Source of the DNA: a virus
DNA length: 35,517 nucleotides
IMG/VR virus record: IMGVR_UViG_3300043446_005016
Span: 1-35,517 of that record
Direction: 5' to 3' (one strand)
Positions 29,879 through 35,517 of this stretch are shown here, one piece after another. A program made the translations under genes and the position numbers. The notes under the pieces were generated by a model. The model saw only the letters and a program-made list of their open reading frames with translations. It had not been told where the DNA came from and searched no databases. Within the stretch, counting starts at the first letter, position 1. Every line of letters begins with the position of its first letter.

Positions 29879-30042
29879 TGGAAACGCATCCCGTTACAAT
29901 AATTGTGGGAACTATTGGCACAATTATTTTAGTTGCTCTTACAGGTATGGGATTAACATGTGTGGCATATAAACAAGAGCCACAAAATTATCCATATTTA
30001 AAATTATATTATGAATGGTCAAAGTCAAAAAAGATTTGTTAG
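29878..30042 (+). CDS. Small membrane protein between nrdA and nrdB
   Basis: This 54-residue ORF has its ATG overlapping the nrdA stop (TAATG). It contains VTIIVGTIGTIILVALTG, a membrane helix, followed by a Tyr/Lys-rich tail with YPYLKLYYEWSKSKK. It fills the gap exactly, and the nrdB Shine-Dalgarno overlaps its stop. Found by reading the gap; similar tiny membrane ORFs occur in other phage operons. Function unknown. Confidence 0.68.
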   Translation: METHPVTIIVGTIGTIILVALTGMGLTCVAYKQEPQNYPYLKLYYEWSKSKKIC

Positions 30043-30051
30043 GAGATAACA

Positions 30052-31044
30052 TTGGCACCTAAAAAGAAACTAAGATTAACAGACGAAAGGTCGCATTTTA
30101 AACCTTTCAATTATCCGTGGGCATATGAGTCATGGTTAAAGCATGAGCAGACACATTGGTTGCATACCGAAGTTCCTATGTTAGAAGATGTAAAAGATTG
30201 GAAAACTAAACTAACAGATTCAGAAAAGAATTTCCTTACGAACATCTTTCGTTTCTTTACTCAAGGTGACGTAGATGTTGCAGGGGGATATGTTAAAAAT
30301 TATCTGCCACACTTTCCTCAACCTGAAATTCGAATGATGCTAGCAGGGTTCGCTGCTCGGGAAGCCCTTCATATTGCTGCTTATAGTCATTTGATTGAAA
30401 CTTTAGGTATGCCTGAATCGACTTATAATGAGTTTCTTCAGTATCAGGAGATGAGAGATAAACATGACTATGTTTTGAACCAATCAAACTGGCCCACAAA
30501 CAACGCATCAGTTGCGAAGAATATTGCTTTATTCTCTGCATTTACTGAAGGAATGCAATTGTTTAGTTCATTTATTATGTTACTAAACTTCCCGCGCCAT
30601 GGAAAGATGAAAGGTATGGGTCAAATCGTTACATGGTCAATTGTGGATGAAACACAACACGCCGAATCAATGATTAAACTTTTTAGAACATTCATAGAGG
30701 AAAATCGTGAAATTTGGAACGATACTCTCAAATCTGAAATCTACACTATTGCAACAAGAATGGTTGAACTCGAAGATAAGTTTATTGATTTATCATTTAG
30801 CATGGGCGATATGCTTAACTTATCTGCTAATGACGTTAAACAGTATATTCGTTATATTGCTGATAGGCGTCTTATTAGTATGGGCCTCAAAGGCATAATG
30901 AAAGTAAAAAAGAATCCTCTGCCTTGGGTTGAGGAAATGATTAACGCACCGACTCATACAAACTTCTTTGAAAATCGCGCTACCGATTATGCAAAAGGTG
31001 CAATGAGTGGGACTTGGGATGAGGTTTGGGGGAGAGCAGCATGA
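30052..31044 (+). CDS. nrdB: Ribonucleotide reductase class I, small subunit
   Basis: This 330-residue protein uses TTG as start, with AGGAG eight bases upstream; no ATG is available near the conserved N terminus. The diiron site and radical are intact: an Asp in QGDVDVAGG (73 or 75), E104, H107 and the radical Tyr Y111 (REALHIAAY), then Glu in FTEGMQL, and DETQHAE for the last Glu and His. E-x2-H-x3-Y spacing equals E. coli E115, H118, Y122, so this is a class Ia type enzyme. It supplies the radical used by NrdA. Confidence 0.97.
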   Translation: MAPKKKLRLTDERSHFKPFNYPWAYESWLKHEQTHWLHTEVPMLEDVKDWKTKLTDSEKNFLTNIFRFFTQGDVDVAGGYVKNYLPHFPQPEIRMMLAGFAAREALHIAAYSHLIETLGMPESTYNEFLQYQEMRDKHDYVLNQSNWPTNNASVAKNIALFSAFTEGMQLFSSFIMLLNFPRHGKMKGMGQIVTWSIVDETQHAESMIKLFRTFIEENREIWNDTLKSEIYTIATRMVELEDKFIDLSFSMGDMLNLSANDVKQYIRYIADRRLISMGLKGIMKVKKNPLPWVEEMINAPTHTNFFENRATDYAKGAMSGTWDEVWGRAA

Positions 31045-31445
31045 GATATACACTTGAGCCTATTTGGAAAAAGTCAGTAATGGATATAGAATCATGGTAT
31101 CATCCGGAAAAGAAAGTTTGGTTTGAAAAAGAAAATGGTTGGCGCTGGGGGTCAGCGACCTTTGAGTCAGAAGAATTTCCTGACATTGATTTGAAGAATG
31201 AGCATTGTATCAATGTCACTGAGGATCTTCAAGATCCCGATTTGAATTATGATGATGGATGTTGGGGTACTTATACCTTCGCAGAAGAATTAAATGAGGA
31301 CCAACAACTAGAAATCGAAGAAATGGATTTCAATGACTTAGAAGAAGCAGGATGGGTGCTAAAATATGTAGACACTTACTACACAGGTCCTTTGAAATTG
31401 ACAGATGAAAATGGTAATGAATGGCGAGGGGATGATGAAAGCTAA
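31041..31445 (+). CDS. Acidic protein of unknown function
   Basis: This 134-residue protein is strongly acidic, with many Asp, Glu and Trp. Blocks are YTLEPIWKKSVMDIESWYHP, WFEKENGWRWGSATF, and FNDLEEAGWVLKYVDTYYTG. The ATG overlaps the nrdB stop by four bases, and the end overlaps the deaminase gene. Acidic Trp-rich small proteins can mimic DNA, but nothing specific supports that here. Confidence 0.78.
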   Translation: MRYTLEPIWKKSVMDIESWYHPEKKVWFEKENGWRWGSATFESEEFPDIDLKNEHCINVTEDLQDPDLNYDDGCWGTYTFAEELNEDQQLEIEEMDFNDLEEAGWVLKYVDTYYTGPLKLTDENGNEWRGDDES

Positions 31446-31896
31446 TTTGATGAAAGCACATTTGCAAGTTGCAGAAATTTACGCTGAACTTTCATATGCA
31501 AAACGATTGAAGGTTGGAAGTATCATTGTAAAGAATGAAAGAATCATTAGTATTGGATACAATGGGACACCCGCGGGTTGGGATAACAATTGTGAAGATG
31601 AGATTGCATTAGCCCAAAAAGAAATTTCACCCGGAGTATACGACTTAGTATATCGCTATGAATTGAAAACCAAACCCGAAGTTATTCATGCGGAAGCAAA
31701 TGCTATTGCTAAACTTGCCAGATCATCTGAATCGGGTGAGGGGGCAGAGATGTTTATAACTCATGCCCCTTGCATGGAATGTGCTAAGTTAATTTACACT
31801 TCAGGTATTTCTCATGTGTTTTATCGAAACACCTACCGAGACAATTCAGGAGTTGAATTTTTACAAAAGTGCAAAGTCGAGGTTAACCAAATTTAG
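31435..31896 (+). CDS. cd: dCMP deaminase
   Basis: This 153-residue protein has the zinc-binding and catalytic motifs HAEANAIAK (H85, E87) and PCMECAK (C113, C116), typical of deoxycytidylate deaminase. GYNGTPAG (41-48) is the substrate-side loop. It converts dCMP to dUMP, the substrate of ThyX. ATG 31435 has GAGGG at a workable distance; ATG 31432 is an alternative. It closes the nucleotide-synthesis operon. Confidence 0.95.
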   Translation: MKANLMKAHLQVAEIYAELSYAKRLKVGSIIVKNERIISIGYNGTPAGWDNNCEDEIALAQKEISPGVYDLVYRYELKTKPEVIHAEANAIAKLARSSESGEGAEMFITHAPCMECAKLIYTSGISHVFYRNTYRDNSGVEFLQKCKVEVNQI

Positions 31897-31904
31897 GAGA
31901 GGTG

Positions 31905-32060
31905 ATGCAAAAACAATATGCCTGCGTCCATTGCAACGCAGAATTCAAAATAAAGCATACCCTTGAGTCAGATTACTATAAAATTGAATTTTGCCCCTTT
32001 TGTGGCGACAACCTAATTGAGGATATTGAAGATGATTTTGATGATGAGGATACATATTGA
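31905..32060 (+). CDS. Small zinc-ribbon protein (51 residues)
   Basis: AGGAG precedes the ATG. CVHC (7-10) and CPFCG (30-34) form a two-knuckle zinc ribbon with 19 residues between, and the C terminus is a run of Asp/Glu (EDIEDDFDDED). This shape, a zinc ribbon plus acidic tail, is common among phage proteins that bind host factors such as RNA polymerase, but no target can be named. Confidence 0.8.
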   Translation: MQKQYACVHCNAEFKIKHTLESDYYKIEFCPFCGDNLIEDIEDDFDDEDTY

Positions 32061-32072
32061 TTTGGAGTCAAT

Positions 32073-32477
32073 ATGTGGTTATACCAGGGTAAGGAATTCA
32101 GTGAACCGATAGAAAAGTATGTCGGGTTTGTTTATTTGATTACATGCCTTACCTCAGGTCGTAAATATATTGGCAAGAAATTGTTTTGGTCATCACGAAC
32201 CAAACAAGTCAAAGGAAAAAAGAAAAGATTCAAGGTCGAATCAGATTGGAAAACGTATTGGTCCTCATCCGATGAACTCAAAACTGATGTTCAAAAGATG
32301 GGAGAAGAAAATTTCAAGCGAGAAATTATTCACCTATGTTTTGGCAAGGGTGAGCTTTCCTACCTTGAACTACGTGAGCAGATCGACAATCGTGCATTAG
32401 AGCATCCTACAATCTGGTACAATAATCTAATCCACTGCAGAATCCACGGATCTCACCTAAAAACCCTCCGAAAATAG
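32073..32477 (+). CDS. Putative GIY-YIG-type endonuclease
   Basis: This 134-residue protein has KYVGFVYLITCLTSGRKYIG (15-34), a variant GIY-YIG motif (VYL ... KYIG), followed by KKLFW and a basic region (KQVKGKKKRFK). SDWKTYWSSSDELKTDV and FKREIIHLC continue the fold. Cyanophage relatives are annotated SegE-like or as putative endonucleases. It may be a homing enzyme or cut host DNA. It is followed at once by hairpin cassette D and a second GIY-YIG gene. Confidence 0.84.
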   Translation: MWLYQGKEFSEPIEKYVGFVYLITCLTSGRKYIGKKLFWSSRTKQVKGKKKRFKVESDWKTYWSSSDELKTDVQKMGEENFKREIIHLCFGKGELSYLELREQIDNRALEHPTIWYNNLIHCRIHGSHLKTLRK

Positions 32478-32530
32478 TGTTGTTTTTGTGCAACAACCCC
32501 GGTTGCACTTTCTGCCAGAAGATGTATAAT
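32478..32530 (+). repeat. Hairpin-promoter cassette, copy D
   Basis: TGTTGT (32478-32483)/GCAACA (32490-32495) hairpin beginning directly after the stop codon, then TTGCAC (32503-32508), 16 bases and TATAAT (32525-32530). The spacer CCAGAAGATG matches copy B. The leader seen in copies A-C is replaced by the next gene, which starts seven bases after the -10. Confidence 0.85.
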
Positions 32531-32536
32531 GTACAT

Positions 32537-32851
32537 ATGATGAGAAAACGACGCTCCGACAGAAACCACGTTCTGTACCAGATCACCAATCTTTCTACTG
32601 GTGATACTTACGTGGGCTTGACTGTTGCTCAAGGCCAGGCCTATCTGCGCTCGGTCAAGATTCGGTGGCAGAAACATGTCTCTGCTGCGCTCAAAGACGG
32701 CAAAGATTGGGCCTTTAGCAAGGCATTACGGGCGCAGCAAGACAGTTCTTGGCGGTATCAGGTGCTAGAGGTCGTCCGGGGGCGTAAAAACGCTCATCAG
32801 CGCGAGCGCCAACTAATCGCTGAACTTTCCCCCTCTCTGAACACTTTTTGA
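32537..32851 (+). CDS. GIY-YIG nuclease-like protein, possibly leaderless
   Basis: This 104-residue protein has HVLYQITNLSTGDTYVGLT, a variant GIY-YIG core, then a basic helix with R and H (SVKIRWQKHVSAAL), and RERQLIAELSPSLNT, which includes the Glu and Asn-Thr ending typical of the fold. The TATAAT of cassette D ends six bases before the first ATG, so the transcript would begin at or next to the start codon (32537 or 32540). The gene is visibly richer in G and C than its upstream neighbours. It forms a one-gene unit between cassettes D and E. Confidence 0.82.
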   Translation: MMRKRRSDRNHVLYQITNLSTGDTYVGLTVAQGQAYLRSVKIRWQKHVSAALKDGKDWAFSKALRAQQDSSWRYQVLEVVRGRKNAHQRERQLIAELSPSLNTF

Positions 32852-32911
32852 TGTTGTTTTTTTACAACACTCTCAGAAATCGGTTGCATTCTTTCCCAGA
32901 TTCTGTATAAT
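32852..32911 (+). repeat. Hairpin-promoter cassette, copy E
   Basis: TGTTGT (32852-32857)/ACAACA (32864-32869) with a TTTTTT loop, starting right after the stop codon. TTGCAT (32884-32889), 16 bases and TATAAT (32906-32911) follow. The leader differs from copies A-C. Confidence 0.83.
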
Positions 32912-32953
32912 TAAAGTATAGTAAGAAACATTGATGAGTAAACGGAGCGAACA

Positions 32954-33157
32954 ATGAAAACCTACAAAGAAGCGATTCAAAGGCAAGCCCGGGGTGTCAT
33001 CGCTAGCTGGATGAGCGGTGGTAGCTTCAGGGACATCCCTAGTCAAGTCATCCACACCATTGCTTGGGTCTACGATGTCTCACACAGCAAGGTCCGCGCT
33101 GACATCCAACAACTTTTGGACAGCCCTAAGTTCGTAAGCGAAGCCAAAGGCTGCTAG
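32954..33157 (+). CDS. Small protein, possible HTH
   Basis: This 67-residue protein starts MKTYKEAIQRQARGVIASWM, then SFRDIPSQVIHTIAWVYDVS and HSKVRADIQQLLD. The segment VIHTIAWVYDVSHSKVRADI has the helix-turn-helix rhythm (helix, short turn at VSHS, second helix), so it may bind DNA. CGGAG precedes the ATG. The only promoter nearby is cassette E. Confidence 0.72.
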   Translation: MKTYKEAIQRQARGVIASWMSGGSFRDIPSQVIHTIAWVYDVSHSKVRADIQQLLDSPKFVSEAKGC

Positions 33158-33168
33158 AAACCCTACGG

Positions 33169-33197
33169 TTGACAGGGCTATCCAATTCTGCTATATT
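33169..33197 (+). promoter_or_regulatory. Sigma70-like promoter
   Basis: TTGACA (33169-33174), 17 bases, TATATT (33192-33197). It has no TGTTGT hairpin and a 17-base spacer, so it is not a cassette copy. It drives the 33232 gene and probably the tRNA-Cys and the genes that follow. Confidence 0.7.
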
Positions 33198-33231
33198 GTG
33201 TTCATAGCGTAAACAATTAGGAGCGAACCGA

Positions 33232-33534
33232 ATGTCTAAACTGCTAATCCAAACCCAAGTCTACGAGAACTATGGCGATGCTGACAAACCCCACTGGAAG
33301 GCCAAGGGTGGTGGTGACTACGTGGTCAAGGAGTTTAAAGGCAACCATAGCAAAGCTCTGAAAACAGTGATGGCGGTGCGTGGTCAGATCGAGCAGGACA
33401 GCGAATACTTCCGCGAGCACATTATTGGCTGGGAAGTGGTTGCCGATGACTACCTTACTGAATTCGAGCGTAGCCAGTTGCAGTACGAAGGCAAGATCAT
33501 GTATCCCGCCAAAGTATTGGTTGCTAGTGTTTAA
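33232..33534 (+). CDS. Widespread conserved phage protein
   Basis: This 100-residue protein begins MSKLLIQTQVYENYGDADKP, then HWKAKGGGDYVVKEFKGNHS, and REHIIGWEVVADDYLTEFE near the end. These blocks are nearly invariant in hypothetical proteins of many Caudoviricetes and of some plasmids. It is predicted alpha/beta with no membrane part. Function unknown. TAGGAG precedes the ATG. It ends four bases before tRNA-Cys. Confidence 0.88.
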   Translation: MSKLLIQTQVYENYGDADKPHWKAKGGGDYVVKEFKGNHSKALKTVMAVRGQIEQDSEYFREHIIGWEVVADDYLTEFERSQLQYEGKIMYPAKVLVASV

Positions 33535-33537
33535 TAT

Positions 33538-33615
33538 GCACAGGTGGCAGAGTGGCCCAATGCAAGAGTCTGCAAAACTCTAAAGTCGTCGGTTCGAATC
33601 CGACCCTGTGCTCCA
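33538..33615 (+). tRNA. tRNA-Cys (GCA)
   Basis: Acceptor GCACAGG/CCTGTGC, anticodon stem AGAGT/ACTCT with loop CTGCAAA (GCA at 33572-33574), T arm with loop TTCGAAT. The discriminator is T (U73), the hallmark of tRNA-Cys, and CCA is encoded at 33613-33615. It stands alone, about 28 kb from the other four tRNAs. Confidence 0.92.
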
Positions 33616-33632
33616 AATTTCAAGGAATCAAA

Positions 33633-33950
33633 ATGAAAAAAGTGACCCCTGCAATGAATGATCTACTTTCCACTTACGCTAAAGCTATCAAAGACGCTTA
33701 CTACAATAACTATAAAGGAAAACTTGCTTTTGATGTACAACTTGAGTTTGGTCGTAAATATGCGAAAGTTATCAATACCTTTGATGGCAGTCGGTCGATC
33801 CATGCTTTCGTTGATCTGAAAACTGGCGATGTTTACATGCCTGCCTCTTGGAATAGTCCTGCCAAGCATGTTCGATACAACTTGGTGAATAATTTTCCAT
33901 CATCAATTGATTGGTCAGGCAGTTATTTGTATATGCGGAGGAGTATATGA
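33633..33950 (+). CDS. Small conserved phage protein
   Basis: This 105-residue protein has a helical N terminus (LSTYAKAIKDAYYNNYKGK), then FGRKYAKVINTFDGSRSIHA and VDLKTGDVYMPASWNSPAKH. The GDVY-x-ASW-x-PAK block is a frequent phage motif of unknown role, perhaps a small barrel. AAGGA precedes the ATG; an in-frame start inside the tRNA is rejected. Confidence 0.83.
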   Translation: MKKVTPAMNDLLSTYAKAIKDAYYNNYKGKLAFDVQLEFGRKYAKVINTFDGSRSIHAFVDLKTGDVYMPASWNSPAKHVRYNLVNNFPSSIDWSGSYLYMRRSI

Positions 33951-34120
33951 TGTTTAGTTTATTGCTTTCGGAGGTAGAATCAATCAGTAGTGCCTATGGA
34001 TATGATACAATTGATTCTATCGAGTTTATTCGAACCCACTTAGTTGAGTATTCGCACCTGCCGGAATTTGTAGAAGAGTTCAAGCTGTTTTTAGAGCATG
34101 GGAAAGAGATATTGGGATGA
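33947..34120 (+). CDS. Small helical acidic protein
   Basis: This 57-residue protein starts at an ATG five bases after GGAGG and overlaps the previous stop by four bases. Sequence features are SLLLSEVESISSAYGYD and FVEEFKLFLEHGKEIL. It is entirely helical by eye. No family recognised; support comes from the strong ribosome-binding site and the overlaps on both sides. Confidence 0.68.
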   Translation: MMFSLLLSEVESISSAYGYDTIDSIEFIRTHLVEYSHLPEFVEEFKLFLEHGKEILG

Positions 34121-34392
34121 AAATAGTTATTAATTGTTGTCATGGTGGGTTCGCTCTTAGCACCAATGCTTTACAAGAATACCGTCGCCGTAAGGGTGAC
34201 GAGAGCATTTATGAGTATGATATTGCTCGAGATGATCCTATTCTAGTTGAGATTGTTGAAACTATGGGATCAGATGCAAATACTAGATTTTCAGATCTTA
34301 AAATAGTAGAAATCCCATATGGGGTGAATTGGTTTATTCAGGAATATGACGGCGATGAGTGGGTTGCCGAACGGCACCGTACTTGGAGGTAA
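34117..34392 (+). CDS. Widespread conserved phage protein
   Basis: This 91-residue protein begins MKIVINCCHGGFALSTNALQ, then YEYDIARDDPILVEIVETMG and LKIVEIPYGVNWFIQEYDG, ending in ERHRTW. All four blocks are typical of a family found across very different phages, including T4-type and siphophages. An alpha/beta fold is likely. No function is known. It overlaps the previous gene as ATGA. Confidence 0.88.
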   Translation: MKIVINCCHGGFALSTNALQEYRRRKGDESIYEYDIARDDPILVEIVETMGSDANTRFSDLKIVEIPYGVNWFIQEYDGDEWVAERHRTWR

Positions 34393-34393
34393 C

Positions 34394-34642
34394 ATGCATT
34401 CTATTATTAAAGATCTTGCACTACAAGCAGGTTTTTGTTTTTGGGATGACGAGGGTTGGAAACCCTATGGGGAGGCAGAAATCGATTGGGCAGGACGATA
34501 TGATGAAGAGTTCAATATGTTCGTTGAACTGTTGCTTCGAGATGCTGCTAGTTATATTGACAATAAAATTGCCTTTGGTATAGGTGACAAACTTTTAGAA
34601 AGATATGGAGTAGAGAATGAGTCAGTACACAACTTGGAGTGA
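34394..34642 (+). CDS. Small acidic phage protein
   Basis: This 82-residue protein begins MHSIIKDLALQAGFCFWDDE, then EIDWAGRYDEEFNMFVELLL and DKLLERYGVE. Proteins with this short layout (helix, FxFWDDE, WxGxYDEEF, FxELL) accompany the FAELIV family in other phages. A strong GGAGG precedes the ATG. Role unknown. The end overlaps the next gene by 26 bases. Confidence 0.78.
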   Translation: MHSIIKDLALQAGFCFWDDEGWKPYGEAEIDWAGRYDEEFNMFVELLLRDAASYIDNKIAFGIGDKLLERYGVENESVHNLE

Positions 34643-34901
34643 AGATGACCGACTTGCTTTTCGAGATTGGTTGAAAAGTATGCTGCGAATGGGCGGTGTC
34701 CAACTTACTTTTACTAAAACGGATGGGTCGGAGCGTGTTATGAACGCTTCTCTTGAGGAAGATAAAATTCCCGTCTATGAAAACAAAACTGGTCGAACAA
34801 AAGTACCCAATGATGAAGTAATTTCTGTAGTTGATATTGACATTGGTGAGTGGCGTGCTGTACGATATGATTCCATTAAACGAGTGAATATTACATTATG
34901 A
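34617..34901 (+). CDS. SH3-like barrel protein
   Basis: This 94-residue protein begins MSQYTTWSEDDRLAFRDWLK, then LRMGGVQLTFTKTDGSERVM and DIDIGEWRAVRYDSIKRVNI. The pattern FTKTDGSERVM followed by WRxxRYDSI is the phage SH3-type barrel family seen in T4-type genomes. Its role is not known; DNA or RNA binding is often suggested for this fold. It overlaps both neighbours. Confidence 0.86.
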   Translation: MSQYTTWSEDDRLAFRDWLKSMLRMGGVQLTFTKTDGSERVMNASLEEDKIPVYENKTGRTKVPNDEVISVVDIDIGEWRAVRYDSIKRVNITL

Positions 34902-35517
34902 GTAAAGTAGTTGCCCATCCGGAACCTGTTGCAACAGAAATCGATTTTGCAAATAAATCTTATACCATCAAGTTGGTTAGTGCATTAAATTGGTACAACA
35001 CCGAAAAGGATAAGAAGGATGCAAGAAAGTATATAGAAGATTATGCGAAGCGCACAGGGGTTCGATTGGGCGACTACACCGACTCAGACATAGTCCTTAC
35101 TATGGGTTGGTTGGCGCGTCTTGCAAACAAAGGGGCAATACTTTCTGCAGACCATGTGCACCACCTGAATCGTTACATGGCTCGATTGAGTGCTCTTAAG
35201 AAAGTACAAGTACAAGCCTCGGTGCAGCGTGTATCAATTCAGGAAGCCACTCAAAATCGAATCAGTTCGTACCTGGGGGAGCTAGAGGGTGTATTTGACG
35301 AGATCGCTAAGAACCCAAAACAAGAATTCTCACTTTTGGCAGATCTGAAGAAAAATCAACTGCCACAGGCAGCAGCATCAGATGTTGGCGATTGGACTAA
35401 AAGTAAAGTAAGAGAACTTGTTGCAGCATATGAAGGTAAAGATAAAGATCTTGCTGAAGGATATTCAAACTTCAACAAGCGAGATTTGATGGCAGTTATT
35501 AAGCGTCTGGCTTCGTT
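34898..35517 (+). CDS. Conserved protein, 3'-truncated by window end
   Basis: An ATG overlapping the previous stop (ATGA) opens a frame that stays open to the end of the window, 206 residues visible. It contains LVSALNWYNTEKDKKDARKY, DYTDSDIVLTMGWLARLANKG, and QNRISSYLGELEGVFDEIAK. It is mostly helical with many charged residues, soluble. I recognise the LNWYN-x-EKD-x-KDARKY block from other T4-type phages but not a function. Confidence 0.82.
   Translation, partial: MSKVVAHPEPVATEIDFANKSYTIKLVSALNWYNTEKDKKDARKYIEDYAKRTGVRLGDYTDSDIVLTMGWLARLANKGAILSADHVHHLNRYMARLSALKKVQVQASVQRVSIQEATQNRISSYLGELEGVFDEIAKNPKQEFSLLADLKKNQLPQAAASDVGDWTKSKVRELVAAYEGKDKDLAEGYSNFNKRDLMAVIKRLAS

Overview
The window is part of the genome of a T4-type (contractile-tail) bacteriophage, probably from a freshwater or marine proteobacterium. 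The grounds are a collinear T4-style replication block (family B DNA polymerase, UvsX recombinase, gp41 helicase, and a gp61 primase further on), a phage nucleotide-synthesis set (ThyX, MazG-like, NrdA, NrdB, dCMP deaminase), T4-type late promoters (TATAAATA and close variants), late genes for virion proteins with T4-like capsid-targeting N termini, five tRNA genes with encoded CCA ends, and many tiny overlapping genes. There is no integrase, attachment site or CRISPR array. Some small proteins (BPSL0761-like, HTH) recall phages of Burkholderiales; that host guess is weak.

Layout. 1-1161: two secreted proteins on the minus strand, overlapping in different frames. 1184-5488: small early genes, two tRNA pairs, an HNH endonuclease and a chain of overlapping small ORFs. 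5489-10726: DNA polymerase, UvsX and replicative helicase. 10722-11426: an isolated late gene for a metallopeptidase-like protein. 11415-14152: small early genes separated by hairpin-plus-promoter modules, closed by a strong terminator. 14157-25674: the late block, holding head-internal or injected protein candidates (nuclease-like, ligase-like, nucleotidyltransferase, Dps), fibre proteins and modular acidic virion proteins. 25675-32060: primase and nucleotide metabolism. 32073-35517: two GIY-YIG genes, more small early genes, a tRNA-Cys and a protein cut by the window end.

How the parts work together. The replication and nucleotide genes make dTTP and other dNTPs and copy the phage DNA. The tRNAs and small early genes tune the host. 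The late block builds virions. Most striking are (i) five copies of a mobile-looking regulatory cassette, a TGTTGT hairpin followed by a sigma70-like promoter with a 16-nt spacer, resembling the promoter-early-stem-loop cassettes of T4 phages; (ii) hairpins that could hide the primase and polymerase ribosome-binding sites only in read-through transcripts; and (iii) a late-promoted cassette of enzymes carrying head-targeting peptides, which may be packaged and injected with the DNA. Every gap between genes is shorter than about 150 bases, and each is accounted for by regulatory elements or tRNAs.
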